The notes under the pieces were generated by a model. That model had not been told where the DNA came from, made no database searches, and saw nothing but the letters and a program-made list of their open reading frames with translations. A stretch of 64,000 bases of DNA from Paraburkholderia phytofirmans OLGA172 (lineage in GTDB: Bacteria; Pseudomonadota; Gammaproteobacteria; Burkholderiales; Burkholderiaceae): contig NZ_CP014578.1 of the NCBI RefSeq assembly GCF_001634365.1, positions 2,232,001 through 2,296,000 of the forward strand, given 5' to 3'. The position numbers were made by a program, and so were the translations under genes. Shown here one piece after another: positions 17,531 through 27,811 of this stretch (positions within the stretch are counted from its first letter, which is position 1; the number at the start of each line of letters is the position of its first letter).

Positions 17531-18397
17531 ATGGATCGTCAGCAAAAGCTTGCCCTCGTCCGCCGAGCGTATGCGCGGCGGCTCATGGCCGCAGCCGGCA
17601 TTGCAAATCCGGGCGTCGAGGCGGCATTCGCCGCTGTCGAACGAGAACGCTATCTGGGTCCGGGGCCGTGGCCGATCCTGCGTTCCGTCGGCTACATCCC
17701 CACGCCTGACGCCGATCCTGTCCATCTCTACGACGATGTTCTGATTGGCATCATTCCGGAACGTGGCCTTAACAACGGCATGCCGTCCTACCACGTGCCG
17801 CTTCTCGCAAGCGCCGGCATTCGAGCTGGCGATCACGTGGTCCATATCGGAGCGGGTGTCGGTTACTACACGGCCATCATGGCCTGTCTCGTTGGCCCCG
17901 CCGGCAGGGTCACTGCCATCGAGTTCGATGCCGGCCTGGCGAGGCGTGCGGCTGTGAATTTCTCGACTGCGCGGAACGTTCAGGTTCTTCAGGGCGACGG
18001 ATTCTCGATGTCCTTTGATTCTGCTGATGTGATCTATGCCAACGCGGGCGTAACCCATCCCGCCGACATCTGGCTCGATCGTTTGAACGACGGTGGCAGG
18101 TTGATTCTCCCCCTCACGGTGGAGAGGACCTGGCTTCCTGGTGGCGCGACCCCGATCTCTCCATACGGCGCGGTATTTCGAATTGAACGCGATGGGGATG
18201 AATATTTCGCCGCCTGGATCTCCGCGGTCGGCCTCTACCCGTGTGAAGGAGGGCGCGACGACGCGTCGGAAGCCGCGCTCGACGCCGCCTTTCAAAAGGG
18301 CGGCTGGCGTTCTGTGACACGCTTGTATCGCACCGGTGATTTGCCAGATAAGCGATGCTGGTTGCGTGGAACCCGGTGGGCCCTGGCCTACGACTGA
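17531..18397 (+). CDS. PCMT-like SAM-dependent methyltransferase
   Basis: A 288-residue protein related to protein-L-isoaspartate O-methyltransferases. The N-terminal part (VEAAFAAVERERYLGPGPW) matches the family lead-in to the Rossmann core, and SAM motif I is seen as HVVHIGAGVGYYTAIMA, followed by an acidic residue in AIEFD. I chose the ATG at 17531; the ORF opens earlier at a GTG (17486). The true substrate is unknown because many PCMT-like proteins do not repair isoaspartate. It is a single gene, with about 300 bp of sequence before katG. Confidence 0.75.
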   Translation: MDRQQKLALVRRAYARRLMAAAGIANPGVEAAFAAVERERYLGPGPWPILRSVGYIPTPDADPVHLYDDVLIGIIPERGLNNGMPSYHVPLLASAGIRAGDHVVHIGAGVGYYTAIMACLVGPAGRVTAIEFDAGLARRAAVNFSTARNVQVLQGDGFSMSFDSADVIYANAGVTHPADIWLDRLNDGGRLILPLTVERTWLPGGATPISPYGAVFRIERDGDEYFAAWISAVGLYPCEGGRDDASEAALDAAFQKGGWRSVTRLYRTGDLPDKRCWLRGTRWALAYD

Positions 18398-20950
<2,553 letters not shown>

Positions 20951-20961
20951 GCGGGTGCGAG

Positions 20962-20996
20962 GTCCCGTCGGGGCTGTGGCCCTGACGGGACTTTGC
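20962..20996 (+). terminator. katG terminator hairpin
   Basis: GTCCCGTC pairs with GACGGGAC, with an inner GGGGC/GGCCC stem, followed by CTTTGCCTT. The stem is strong and the U tract is weak. It lies 11 bp after the katG stop. Confidence 0.75.
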
Positions 20997-21037
20997 CTTC
21001 GCACGCTGGCGGATTATGTCCAAAAGGAGAAAACCAA

Positions 21038-21499
21038 ATGTCACGATCCATCTCGCAGCGCGCCTTCATGGTGTTCGGTGGTCTAGCCTTGGCAGGTGCA
21101 TTGAGCTTGGCGCAAGCGGCACCGGTCTCATTTGACGTGCCGTTGACGGGTGCCCAACAGGTTCCGCCCGTGCAGACTCCAGGCCGCGGCAGCGCCAACC
21201 TCACGTACGACTCCAGTACGCGGGTCGTTACCTGGAACATCAGCTTTAGCGGATTGTCGAGTCAGGCCACGATGGCGCATTTCCATGGGCCCGCCCCGGC
21301 CGGCACAAACGCCGACGTGAAGATCTGGCTCTCGCAGAAAGGCAGCATGGAGACGACGAGCCCGTTCAGCGGTCAGGCCACGCTATCCCCGGACAACGCC
21401 AAGATGTTCGAAGCCGGCGACATGTACATCAACGTTCATACCAAGAACAATCCGAACGGCGAAATCCGCGGCCAGGTGGTGCCGCCAAAGAGCAACTGA
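21038..21499 (+). CDS. Secreted CHRD-domain protein
   Basis: A 153-residue exported protein. It has a signal peptide (AFMVFGGLALAGALSLAQA, cleavage after AQA) and one CHRD domain with characteristic segments DVPLTGAQQVPPV, HFHGPAPAGTNADV and MYINVHTKNNPNGEIRGQ. CHRD domains are extracellular or periplasmic folds with a conserved histidine; their molecular role in bacteria is unclear. The ATG at 21038 follows an AAAAGGAGA site. It follows katG but beyond a terminator, so separate expression is likely. Confidence 0.88.
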   Translation: MSRSISQRAFMVFGGLALAGALSLAQAAPVSFDVPLTGAQQVPPVQTPGRGSANLTYDSSTRVVTWNISFSGLSSQATMAHFHGPAPAGTNADVKIWLSQKGSMETTSPFSGQATLSPDNAKMFEAGDMYINVHTKNNPNGEIRGQVVPPKSN

Positions 21500-21543
21500 C
21501 GCGACCATCGAAGCGGCACCCTGAGATCAGGTTCGCGGCAAGC

Positions 21544-22236
21544 TCAGAGATATGCCGCGAGCAGCATCACCACGGCAGCGCCTACGCCGAGTGGCAGCAG
21601 CGCGAGCAGCGCTGGTGTCTGTCGCGGTGCGTCGATGGACAAGGGCAAGAGCTTGTAGCCGGTTAGCATTGGACGCAGCAGGTTGTGTCCCTTCGCTACC
21701 GCATAGAGAGCGATCACGAGCACGTGCAGCATCACCGCAGCGAGCAGCACGTACCAAACAAGCCCGTGCAGTGTCGAAATCGCATTGGCGAGCCACGCGG
21801 GCACCACTTCGCTCAACGGCCCTTCGTCGGCAATGTCGTTGTTGACGTAGAGCCCGCTCAGTGTCTCGACCAGCAGCAACGCGAGCAGCAGCAGGACCAT
21901 CCAGCCGCCGGCCGCATTGTGGCCCACCTGCACATCCGGCTCGCGGCGAAACAGGTGGCGCAAATGGCGAAGTGCAGCCGCGGGCGACGCCACGAAACTG
22001 CGAAAGCGCGCGGTCTCACTGCCAAAGCAGCCCCATAGCAGCCTGGAAACAACCAACGCGAGCAGCGTCTCGCCGACCCGGATGTGCCAGTCGATCCAGT
22101 TCAGCTTCAAGGTGACATAGGCCGCCGTGACCAGCACCACCACCAGCCAGTGAAACAGTCGCACCGGCGCGTCCCAGACCAGCACCGGGCGGCGGACAGG
22201 CTGTGCCGGCCGCGTGACAGTCTCGTGAGCATCCAT
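21544..22236 (-). CDS. Cytochrome b561-type membrane protein
   Basis: Four- to five-helix membrane protein of the prokaryotic cytochrome b561 / Ni-Fe hydrogenase b-type cytochrome superfamily. Likely heme-ligating histidines sit in the helices at RLFHWLVVV, HNAAGGWMV and ISTLHGLVWYVLLAAVMLHVL. The start is set at the ATG at 22236 because a perfect AAGGAGG lies eight bases upstream; seven extra codons precede it in the open frame. Such proteins move electrons between periplasmic donors and quinone. No cytochrome c partner gene is adjacent. It is convergent with the CHRD gene. Confidence 0.82.
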   Translation of the reverse strand: MDAHETVTRPAQPVRRPVLVWDAPVRLFHWLVVVLVTAAYVTLKLNWIDWHIRVGETLLALVVSRLLWGCFGSETARFRSFVASPAAALRHLRHLFRREPDVQVGHNAAGGWMVLLLLALLLVETLSGLYVNNDIADEGPLSEVVPAWLANAISTLHGLVWYVLLAAVMLHVLVIALYAVAKGHNLLRPMLTGYKLLPLSIDAPRQTPALLALLPLGVGAAVVMLLAAYL

Positions 22237-22680
22237 GTGTCGTGCCTCCTTCTGCAAGCGGCTGGAAGAGACGCAGGCCCGGCCTGCACACCACGCCGAA
22301 GAATAGCAACTCGGTGACGCAGTAGTTCATCATGTTCCGTACGCCAGGCCCCGCAATCGCGAGCGCCGGCAACGCGCAGAACCTTTGCGCCATATTACCG
22401 TCTCCATCCTGTCCTCGTCGGCCTCAGGATGGCCCTGCCAAACGTGCGTCATTTTAAAATCCTTAAATATGACGCAGAACCTGGCGAGTTCGAACCGCGC
22501 TGCCTTCCCCGACATCAAACCGACGCGTACCCTTGTGAAGCGCACAGGGCAGAGGGCTGTACAGGAGTGCGGACCTGCCAGGCCGGTGTATCGGCAAACG
22601 CCCGGGGTTACAGGTCGATACCACTAAGGGTGCATCGGCTGGTGCTGTCTTGACGCCAGTCCCATGAAGGAGCATTCAGC
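22237..22680. promoter_or_regulatory. Divergent intergenic region
   Basis: A 444-bp non-coding stretch between the divergent cytochrome gene and the DUF1989 gene, presumably holding both promoters. An AT-rich patch (ATTTTAAAATCCTTAAATATG) around 22450-22470 is the best promoter candidate. No operator was recognised. Confidence 0.35.
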
Positions 22681-23535
22681 ATGTTGAACTACCCTGCCGC
22701 CTATCAATCCACCAAGGGTTCCGCACTCGACGTCGACAAGGCGTTCTATCAACGCGTCGCCTCACAGCACGACACCCGTACGCTGATCGAATCGATCGTC
22801 GTGCCGATCCGCTCGGGTCAGGCGTGGACCGTGGAAGCCGGCCAGATATTTCGCATCGTGACGATCGAAGGTCCGCAGGTGGCCGACCTGAATATCTGGA
22901 GCCTGCACAACCCGCGCGAGCGTATGTGGGCCGCGCGCACGCGCCAGTTGCAACAGGCGCACGTGAGCACGTTCGACCGCCTGTGGTCGACGCTGCCGTT
23001 CCTGCGTCCGATGGTGACGATCACGGACGACAGTCTCGCCGACTACGGCGTCGACGAGCATGGCGGCCGCGTTCACGATCTGCTCGGTACGCGGTGCGAT
23101 CCCTATGTGAACCGGATGCTGACCGGTGAGGATTTCCATTTTCACTGCCACTCCAACCTCACACGCGCGATTGCTCCGTACGGATTGACCGAATACGACG
23201 TGCACGACGTGCTCAACGTGTTCCAGTGCACCGGCCTGAATCTGGAAGACAAATATTTTATGAAAGCATGCCCGGCAAAGAAGGGCGACTACCTCGAATT
23301 CTTTGCCGAAATCGACTTGCTGTGCGCGCTGTCGACCTGTCCGGGCGGCGATCTCTCGGTGCCGATGTGGGGGCCAAACGCGCGTGATCCGCTGGAGGTG
23401 TGCCGGCCACTCGGCATCGAGATTTACCGGCTGGCGCCGCAAATGCTGGATGGATGGGCGCCGCCATCCGTCGCTGCGTACAAGGGGCAACATGGAATGC
23501 TGCTGCAGCAGCCGAAATGGAAATGCGGTTGTTGA
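22681..23535 (+). CDS. DUF1989 / urea carboxylase-associated family protein
   Basis: A 284-residue protein of the DUF1989 family. Visible family features are [18 protein letters not shown], the metal-type segment [10 protein letters not shown], and VFQCTGLNL. Family members occur beside urea carboxylase genes, but none is present here, so the substrate cannot be assigned. An AAGGAGC site precedes the ATG. It is followed by a LysR remnant on the other strand and then an SDR gene. Confidence 0.8.
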   Translation: MLNYPAAYQSTKGSALDVDKAFYQRVASQHDTRTLIESIVVPIRSGQAWTVEAGQIFRIVTIEGPQVADLNIWSLHNPRERMWAARTRQLQQAHVSTFDRLWSTLPFLRPMVTITDDSLADYGVDEHGGRVHDLLGTRCDPYVNRMLTGEDFHFHCHSNLTRAIAPYGLTEYDVHDVLNVFQCTGLNLEDKYFMKACPAKKGDYLEFFAEIDLLCALSTCPGGDLSVPMWGPNARDPLEVCRPLGIEIYRLAPQMLDGWAPPSVAAYKGQHGMLLQQPKWKCGC

Positions 23536-23559
23536 TGATCGACTGTGCCGACGAGCGGC

Positions 23560-23776
23560 ACGGCGTCTTCGCCCTTAGCCAGAACTCCAGCAGATGCGCC
23601 GCTGCCTCGGTCGGCTTGACGCTGCGCGCCTCACGCTCGAAGAGTGTCGTACCCAGCGCGTCCTCCAGCAGCTTGATCTGCCGCGTGATCACGGACGGCG
23701 ACGTATTGATGTGGTCCGCAGCGCAGGCCGGCTTTGCGGTGACATTTGTTCCTCTCGCGCAAAATAGTTTGTCCAT
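23560..23776 (-). pseudogene. Degraded LysR regulator N-terminus
   Basis: The minus strand encodes [20 protein letters not shown]...[15 protein letters not shown], the recognition helix and wing of a LysR HTH. The first helix is shortened and the frame then runs into unrelated sequence, so no effector domain follows. It lies just upstream of and divergent to the SDR gene, which suggests it once regulated that gene. Confidence 0.7.
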
Positions 23777-23877
23777 AGCGGGTGTTTGCTCGGCGCGCGA
23801 ATACACCTAGATTAGGCACCTATCGGAGCCACCGGCCCCGTGGGCAAGAAAGCCCAATCCAATATTCGAGGTATTCC

Positions 23878-24588
23878 ATGAGCACGTCGCAAAAGGTCGT
23901 AGTCGTTACTGGTGCATCGCAAGGCATTGGCGCGGAGACCGTCAAAGCATTCCGCAAGCTTGACTACCGCATCGTCGCAACGGCACGCAGCATCAAGCCG
24001 TCCGAAGATCCCAACATCGTGACGGTGGCGGGTGACATCGCTGACCCAGCGACGGCGCGTCGCGTAATTGCAGAGGGCGTGGCCCGCTTCGGCCGCATCG
24101 ACACGCTGATCAACAACGCCGGTGTCTTCATCGCCAAGCCGTTTACCGGTTACACGGCTGAAGACTACGCTGCGGTGACGGGCGTGAATCTGAACGGTTT
24201 CTTCTACATCACGCAGTTGGCGATTGCTGAAATGGAGAAGAACAACAGCGGCCATGTGGTCAGCATCACGACCAGCCTGATCGACCACGCCATCGACGGT
24301 GTGCCGTCGGTGCTGGCGTCGCTGACGAAGGGCGGTCTGAACGCAGCCACGAAGTCACTCGCAATCGAATACGCGAAGCGCGGCATCCGCGCGAACGCGG
24401 TTGCCCCTGGCATCATCAAGTCGCCGATGCACGCCCCCGGAACGCACGCGGCACTCGGCGCACTCCACCCGATGGGCCACATGGGCGAGATGAGCGACAT
24501 CGTCAACGCGATTCTTTACCTGGATGCGGCGCCGTTCGTGACGGGCGAAATTCTGCACGTCGACGGCGGTCAGAGCGCTGGGCACTGA
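23878..24588 (+). CDS. Short-chain dehydrogenase/reductase with altered active site
   Basis: A 236-residue classical-length SDR. It has the cofactor motif TGASQGIG near residue 14, the NNAG motif, and the C-terminal HVDGG motif. The usual YxxxK is replaced by ASLTK: the lysine is kept but the catalytic tyrosine position is alanine, and the expected serine region reads SITTS. The enzyme must use another residue or have lost oxidoreductase activity. The ATG at 23878 has GAGG six bases upstream. A LysR remnant lies divergently upstream. Confidence 0.85.
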   Translation: MSTSQKVVVVTGASQGIGAETVKAFRKLDYRIVATARSIKPSEDPNIVTVAGDIADPATARRVIAEGVARFGRIDTLINNAGVFIAKPFTGYTAEDYAAVTGVNLNGFFYITQLAIAEMEKNNSGHVVSITTSLIDHAIDGVPSVLASLTKGGLNAATKSLAIEYAKRGIRANAVAPGIIKSPMHAPGTHAALGALHPMGHMGEMSDIVNAILYLDAAPFVTGEILHVDGGQSAGH

Positions 24589-24898
24589 AGCAACACGATA
24601 TTTCTAATGAGCCAGAACCGGACATTTCTATAAAGCTACTACAATCTAAAATGTTGATTCTTGGCACCTATGGCGTGGTGTTGCGTTGGTTTTGGTTTTT
24701 CATATTTTGTTATATTTCAACGGGTAAGGCGACCGACTTATCCACAGGATATCCACTTTTTCAGGGGTTTCGTGTTGCGTGACCGGAGCACGGGCATTTG
24801 TTGCGTCAATGCTCATCCGAGAACGCAACAGGGTGAGGCGCGGCGACGTGATGCCGCCAGAGTCAGTGTTGCGTTCCCGCCGGTCCCTTGCTTCCGAT
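24589..24898. other. Intergenic spacer, AT-rich
   Basis: About 310 bp between convergent genes. The first 130 bp are AT-rich relative to the neighbours and mark the junction between the metabolic region and the accessory region. No gene or terminator was recognised. Confidence 0.4.
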
Positions 24899-25399
24899 CT
24901 AGGGCCGGCTTTTCGGTTTCACACCCAGTTCCCACAGTATGTCGATGTTCCTGAGATACGTAGCGACGTTCTCGGCCGAGCTGTGGATGATCGAATGTTC
25001 GTGGCCGTCAGCGCTGTCGACTTTCGCCGACCATGGGTCTTCCAGACTCTGGCAGATGTCGTTGATATCGTCGTGATACTGCTCCAGGGTTTCCGGGTCC
25101 CAGCTCCGCACAACATCAGGGGCCAGCAGCACCGAGAGCGTACCTTTCCGCTCGCCGATATACCGTACCGGCGCGAGCAAGCCACTGATGTAAAGCACCA
25201 TAATCGCGTCGATCACGCGATCGTCATGATCCTCATCCCAGATGATGGCGAAGTCGAGGAACGCGCAACGTTCGAGCCGGTTCATGAACTCGTTGTGCCA
25301 GACCGGTGCCCGCAGAACAGAGTAATGGGTTCCCCGGCCGAGATTGCCCACGGGGCGCGTTTCATCGTGCAGGGTCTGGAAGAAGGGGCAGTAGGACAT
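24899..25399 (-). CDS. Unknown protein downstream of RES toxin-like gene
   Basis: A 166-residue acidic protein (MSYCPFFQTLHDETRPVGN...). The ATG at 25399 follows an AAAGGAG site; the frame is open for 23 more codons upstream. It has no signal peptide and no family I recognise. It lies 95 bp downstream of the RES-domain gene on the same strand and is probably co-transcribed, so it is a candidate antitoxin, immunity or accessory protein. It is not Xre-like, unlike the usual RES partner. Confidence 0.6.
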   Translation of the reverse strand: MSYCPFFQTLHDETRPVGNLGRGTHYSVLRAPVWHNEFMNRLERCAFLDFAIIWDEDHDDRVIDAIMVLYISGLLAPVRYIGERKGTLSVLLAPDVVRSWDPETLEQYHDDINDICQSLEDPWSAKVDSADGHEHSIIHSSAENVATYLRNIDILWELGVKPKSRP

Positions 25400-25494
25400 G
25401 TAACACTCCTTTCGGGAGAGAAGCGGCTTCCGCCGCGAAGCTCGGCCATTTCGTAGCCGAGGCATCATCGATACCGTAACAACGGAGGGCCTCG

Positions 25495-26559
25495 CTATTC
25501 GTCCTCGAAGTCGACGTAGGCGACGTCGATCTCCCGAATTTCCACGAGCCTTGATGCTCCTATCGTGACCAGCTCGGGGTCGAACAGAACGATGTTCGAG
25601 CCGCCAGGCGCCATGGCACTTGGGTACCGAATGCCATCATATAGGCCACTTTTCCGGATGCGCTCGACCAGTTTCTGGCAGGGGAGGTACTCGTGCTCGT
25701 CGTCTGTACGACGCAATGGTCGCGACAGTTCCTCCCCAAACGCTCGAAGCAGGTGCTCCAGTTCCAACTCGTATCGAGGAACATCATCGGCAAACGGGTT
25801 CGATGGGCGCACGGGTTTGTTCAGATCGACCAATCGAAGGCTTCGGACAGCGTGGACCTCGGCAACCGAAACCAGTAGGCCGCGCGCGGGCCGAACCTCG
25901 GCAATCGCTGTCGGTTCTTGATCGGCGACGTAGAGCACAACTTGACGTAACCGGTTTGCTCGCCCTGGCTTCGCTTTGCCTGCCGGCGGGGCACCGATGC
26001 CAACGCCAGCGTGGGGTTCAATAGTCCCGCCAATTTGCGTAAAGCCGAGGCGCGCTCGATACAGGATGGCTCCAGGGAGGACGTCGGCTTCTTGTCGGCC
26101 CAGTTCTTCGTCGAACAGCATCGGCATACGAGGTTTTCTACGTGGGTGCTCTTTGACCGCCGCACAGTACTCGTTCCATTCATCGAGCATGGTGGGACCA
26201 GTCCACGATCGACGATACAGCTCGTGCGCCCGAACTGGCGACTCGCCGCTGTCGTCGTCCCAGCCCGTTGCCAGAATGTCTTCGAGCAGGCCCGCTGCTC
26301 CATCAGAGCAATACAGGCCATCCTCGAACACTTCGTAATCCCACTGGATGGCATAGATGAGCATCTCGCCGCTCGCGTCATCGCTGGGAGCATACAACTG
26401 CATCAGATTCCTGAACGGCTCGTAGAGAACGTCGATATCGATAACCTTTACGCCGCTGGCCCCGCAGTAGTCGCAAGCGCCAATGCCGTTGCTTCGATCG
26501 CGGGCATATTCGCGCACCCATTCATGCGCGAAGCATTCCGGGCAACACTTTTTCGCCAT
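25495..26559 (-). CDS. RES-domain protein with N-terminal zinc ribbon
   Basis: A 354-residue protein. The N-terminus has a zinc-ribbon pattern (CCPEC near residue 6 and CDYCG near residue 30), followed by a helical region, then a C-terminal RES domain from about residue 160. RES signs are LYRARLG, GRANRLRQVVLYVAD, PTAIAEVRP and NIVLFDPELV. RES toxins degrade NAD+ (ParT/MbcT type). The long zinc-ribbon form matches the subgroup with an extra N-terminal HEPN/RES-associated domain rather than the short Xre-RES toxins. No Xre antitoxin gene is adjacent; a gene of unknown function follows. Confidence 0.8.
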   Translation of the reverse strand: MAKKCCPECFAHEWVREYARDRSNGIGACDYCGASGVKVIDIDVLYEPFRNLMQLYAPSDDASGEMLIYAIQWDYEVFEDGLYCSDGAAGLLEDILATGWDDDSGESPVRAHELYRRSWTGPTMLDEWNEYCAAVKEHPRRKPRMPMLFDEELGRQEADVLPGAILYRARLGFTQIGGTIEPHAGVGIGAPPAGKAKPGRANRLRQVVLYVADQEPTAIAEVRPARGLLVSVAEVHAVRSLRLVDLNKPVRPSNPFADDVPRYELELEHLLRAFGEELSRPLRRTDDEHEYLPCQKLVERIRKSGLYDGIRYPSAMAPGGSNIVLFDPELVTIGASRLVEIREIDVAYVDFEDE

Positions 26560-26580
26560 CACAATGTCGCATCCTCACCT

Positions 26581-26618
26581 GTAGCGACTTGCATTTGAAA
26601 CGGGCGTGCTTGCGTTCC
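26581..26618 (+). repeat. Dispersed repeat, copy 2
   Basis: Reads GTAGCGACTTGCATTTGAAA and onward, matching copy 1 at 2577 and pairing as an inverted repeat with copy 3 at 27240-27273. The two copies bracket the small periplasmic-protein gene. Confidence 0.7.
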
Positions 26619-26714
26619 ATTGTCGCCTGCTCACATTATCTGCAACCTGCACAGGAGGGCGTTGGCGTTGGCCCGAAACGGCTAGATTTCGCCACGTCAG
26701 CCACGGAATTGCCT

Positions 26715-27032
26715 TCACTTACAGGATGTCTGCCCTGCATAGGTAACACACGTTGGACCATCATTGTCCTGTTGCCGTGCCCGCTGCGTCTGCTGACCGG
26801 AGTTCCAGGCCCGCATGCTGCTGTCAAAGAGCGTTTCATGAGGCTGCTCTTGCTGCTGCCGCTGCTCCTGCAATAGTTGTCGCGCCATCTCGTTCCCTTG
26901 CTGCTGTTGCAAGAGGGCCTGATCGTGCATCTCATTACGCTGCGTAGCGTACGCGTCGCCCGGTACGTACTGTGCGTGAGCGGTTGATGCGGCAGCTAGT
27001 GCCAGCATGGTCAATGCAATGTACTTGTTCAC
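26715..27032 (-). CDS. Small Gln-rich periplasmic protein
   Basis: A 105-residue exported protein with a signal peptide (YIALTMLALAAASTAHA, cleavage after AHA). The mature part is very rich in Gln/Arg (LLQEQRQQQEQ) and ends with a cysteine pair (TCVTYAGQTSCK) that could form a disulfide. The start is the GTG at 27032, which has GAGGTGA just upstream; the open frame begins earlier. The gene sits alone between inverted copies of a dispersed repeat. Function unknown. Confidence 0.65.
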   Translation of the reverse strand: MNKYIALTMLALAAASTAHAQYVPGDAYATQRNEMHDQALLQQQQGNEMARQLLQEQRQQQEQPHETLFDSSMRAWNSGQQTQRARQQDNDGPTCVTYAGQTSCK

Positions 27033-27239
27033 GATCGTCACCTCGCGCCCGCGTAGACAAAGGGGCTCAACTAGCATAGCAGACGGGACTTACGAGGCCA
27101 CATGCGCAGACAGACAGCCGAGTGCATCGAGGAAAGAGGGGTGCCCTCAAGAACGGCTGAATGCAGGCATGGATGCAGATAATCCGAGCACGCGCATTCC
27201 GTCAGTTGCAGTTATTTCGAGCAGGAAACCGCGTCGATT

Positions 27240-27273
27240 GCAAGTACGGCCGGTTTCAAATGCAAGTCGCTAC
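27240..27273 (-). repeat. Dispersed repeat, copy 3 (inverted)
   Basis: The minus strand reads GTAGCGACTTGCATTTGAAA, identical over its first 20 bases to copy 2 at 26581, in opposite orientation. It lies at the edge of the recombinase operon and may mark an element end or a repeat hot spot. Confidence 0.7.
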
Positions 27274-27301
27274 ATCTAGTGCCTGCTATATGGCCCCTCG
27301 C

Positions 27302-27811
27302 TCAACGCCGCTTTCTTCTGCCGTCTGTGGAAGCCGGCTTTGCCCGCATTTCGGACGTCATCGAGGACACTGTCGCGGCAGGAACCGCGCCAAGCTTGTC
27401 GAGTCTATCGCGTGCCTCGCGATACTGCTCATAGAATTTCGCCCACTTGCTGAAGCCACCGAGTTCGCCGACGGCACGCAGCATGGCGAGGTGGGAGGCG
27501 GTAAGCAACTGCACGGTGGCCTCGAGCTCTGCAATCCGGATATCCTTGTCGGCGAGCGAGGTCGCGGTGTCGGAGCCGGAACGCTTTGCGACGCGGCCGC
27601 GCCAGCGCCGGTATTCCGACTGGCGCTGCTGATACTCGGCAAGCAACCTGCTGCGCAATTCGCTGCGGGTAATCGACGATGCCGCCTTGATGGACGGATG
27701 CAGCCGGGCAACGGCGCGCGCCGTGATGTCTCCGTCGTCGGCCAGCAACGTCTCGAGAATCTCGCGCATCTGCTCGTCACCAGCCAATGCCGTTTCAATG
27801 GGCTCAGTCAT
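27302..27811 (-). CDS. Small helical protein, last gene of recombinase operon
   Basis: A 169-residue protein starting at the ATG at 27811, which overlaps the stop of the 774-aa recombinase gene (ATGACTGA). It has an N-terminal helical part (MREILETLLADDGDITARAV) and a central coiled-coil-like segment (DKDIRIAELEATVQLL), then a basic tail. By position, size and coiled coil it resembles the third protein (TnpC type) of Tn554-like transposons, where a small helper accompanies two tyrosine recombinases. That comparison is an inference, not a sequence-search result. Confidence 0.65.
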   Translation of the reverse strand: MTEPIETALAGDEQMREILETLLADDGDITARAVARLHPSIKAASSITRSELRSRLLAEYQQRQSEYRRWRGRVAKRSGSDTATSLADKDIRIAELEATVQLLTASHLAMLRAVGELGGFSKWAKFYEQYREARDRLDKLGAVPAATVSSMTSEMRAKPASTDGRRKRR

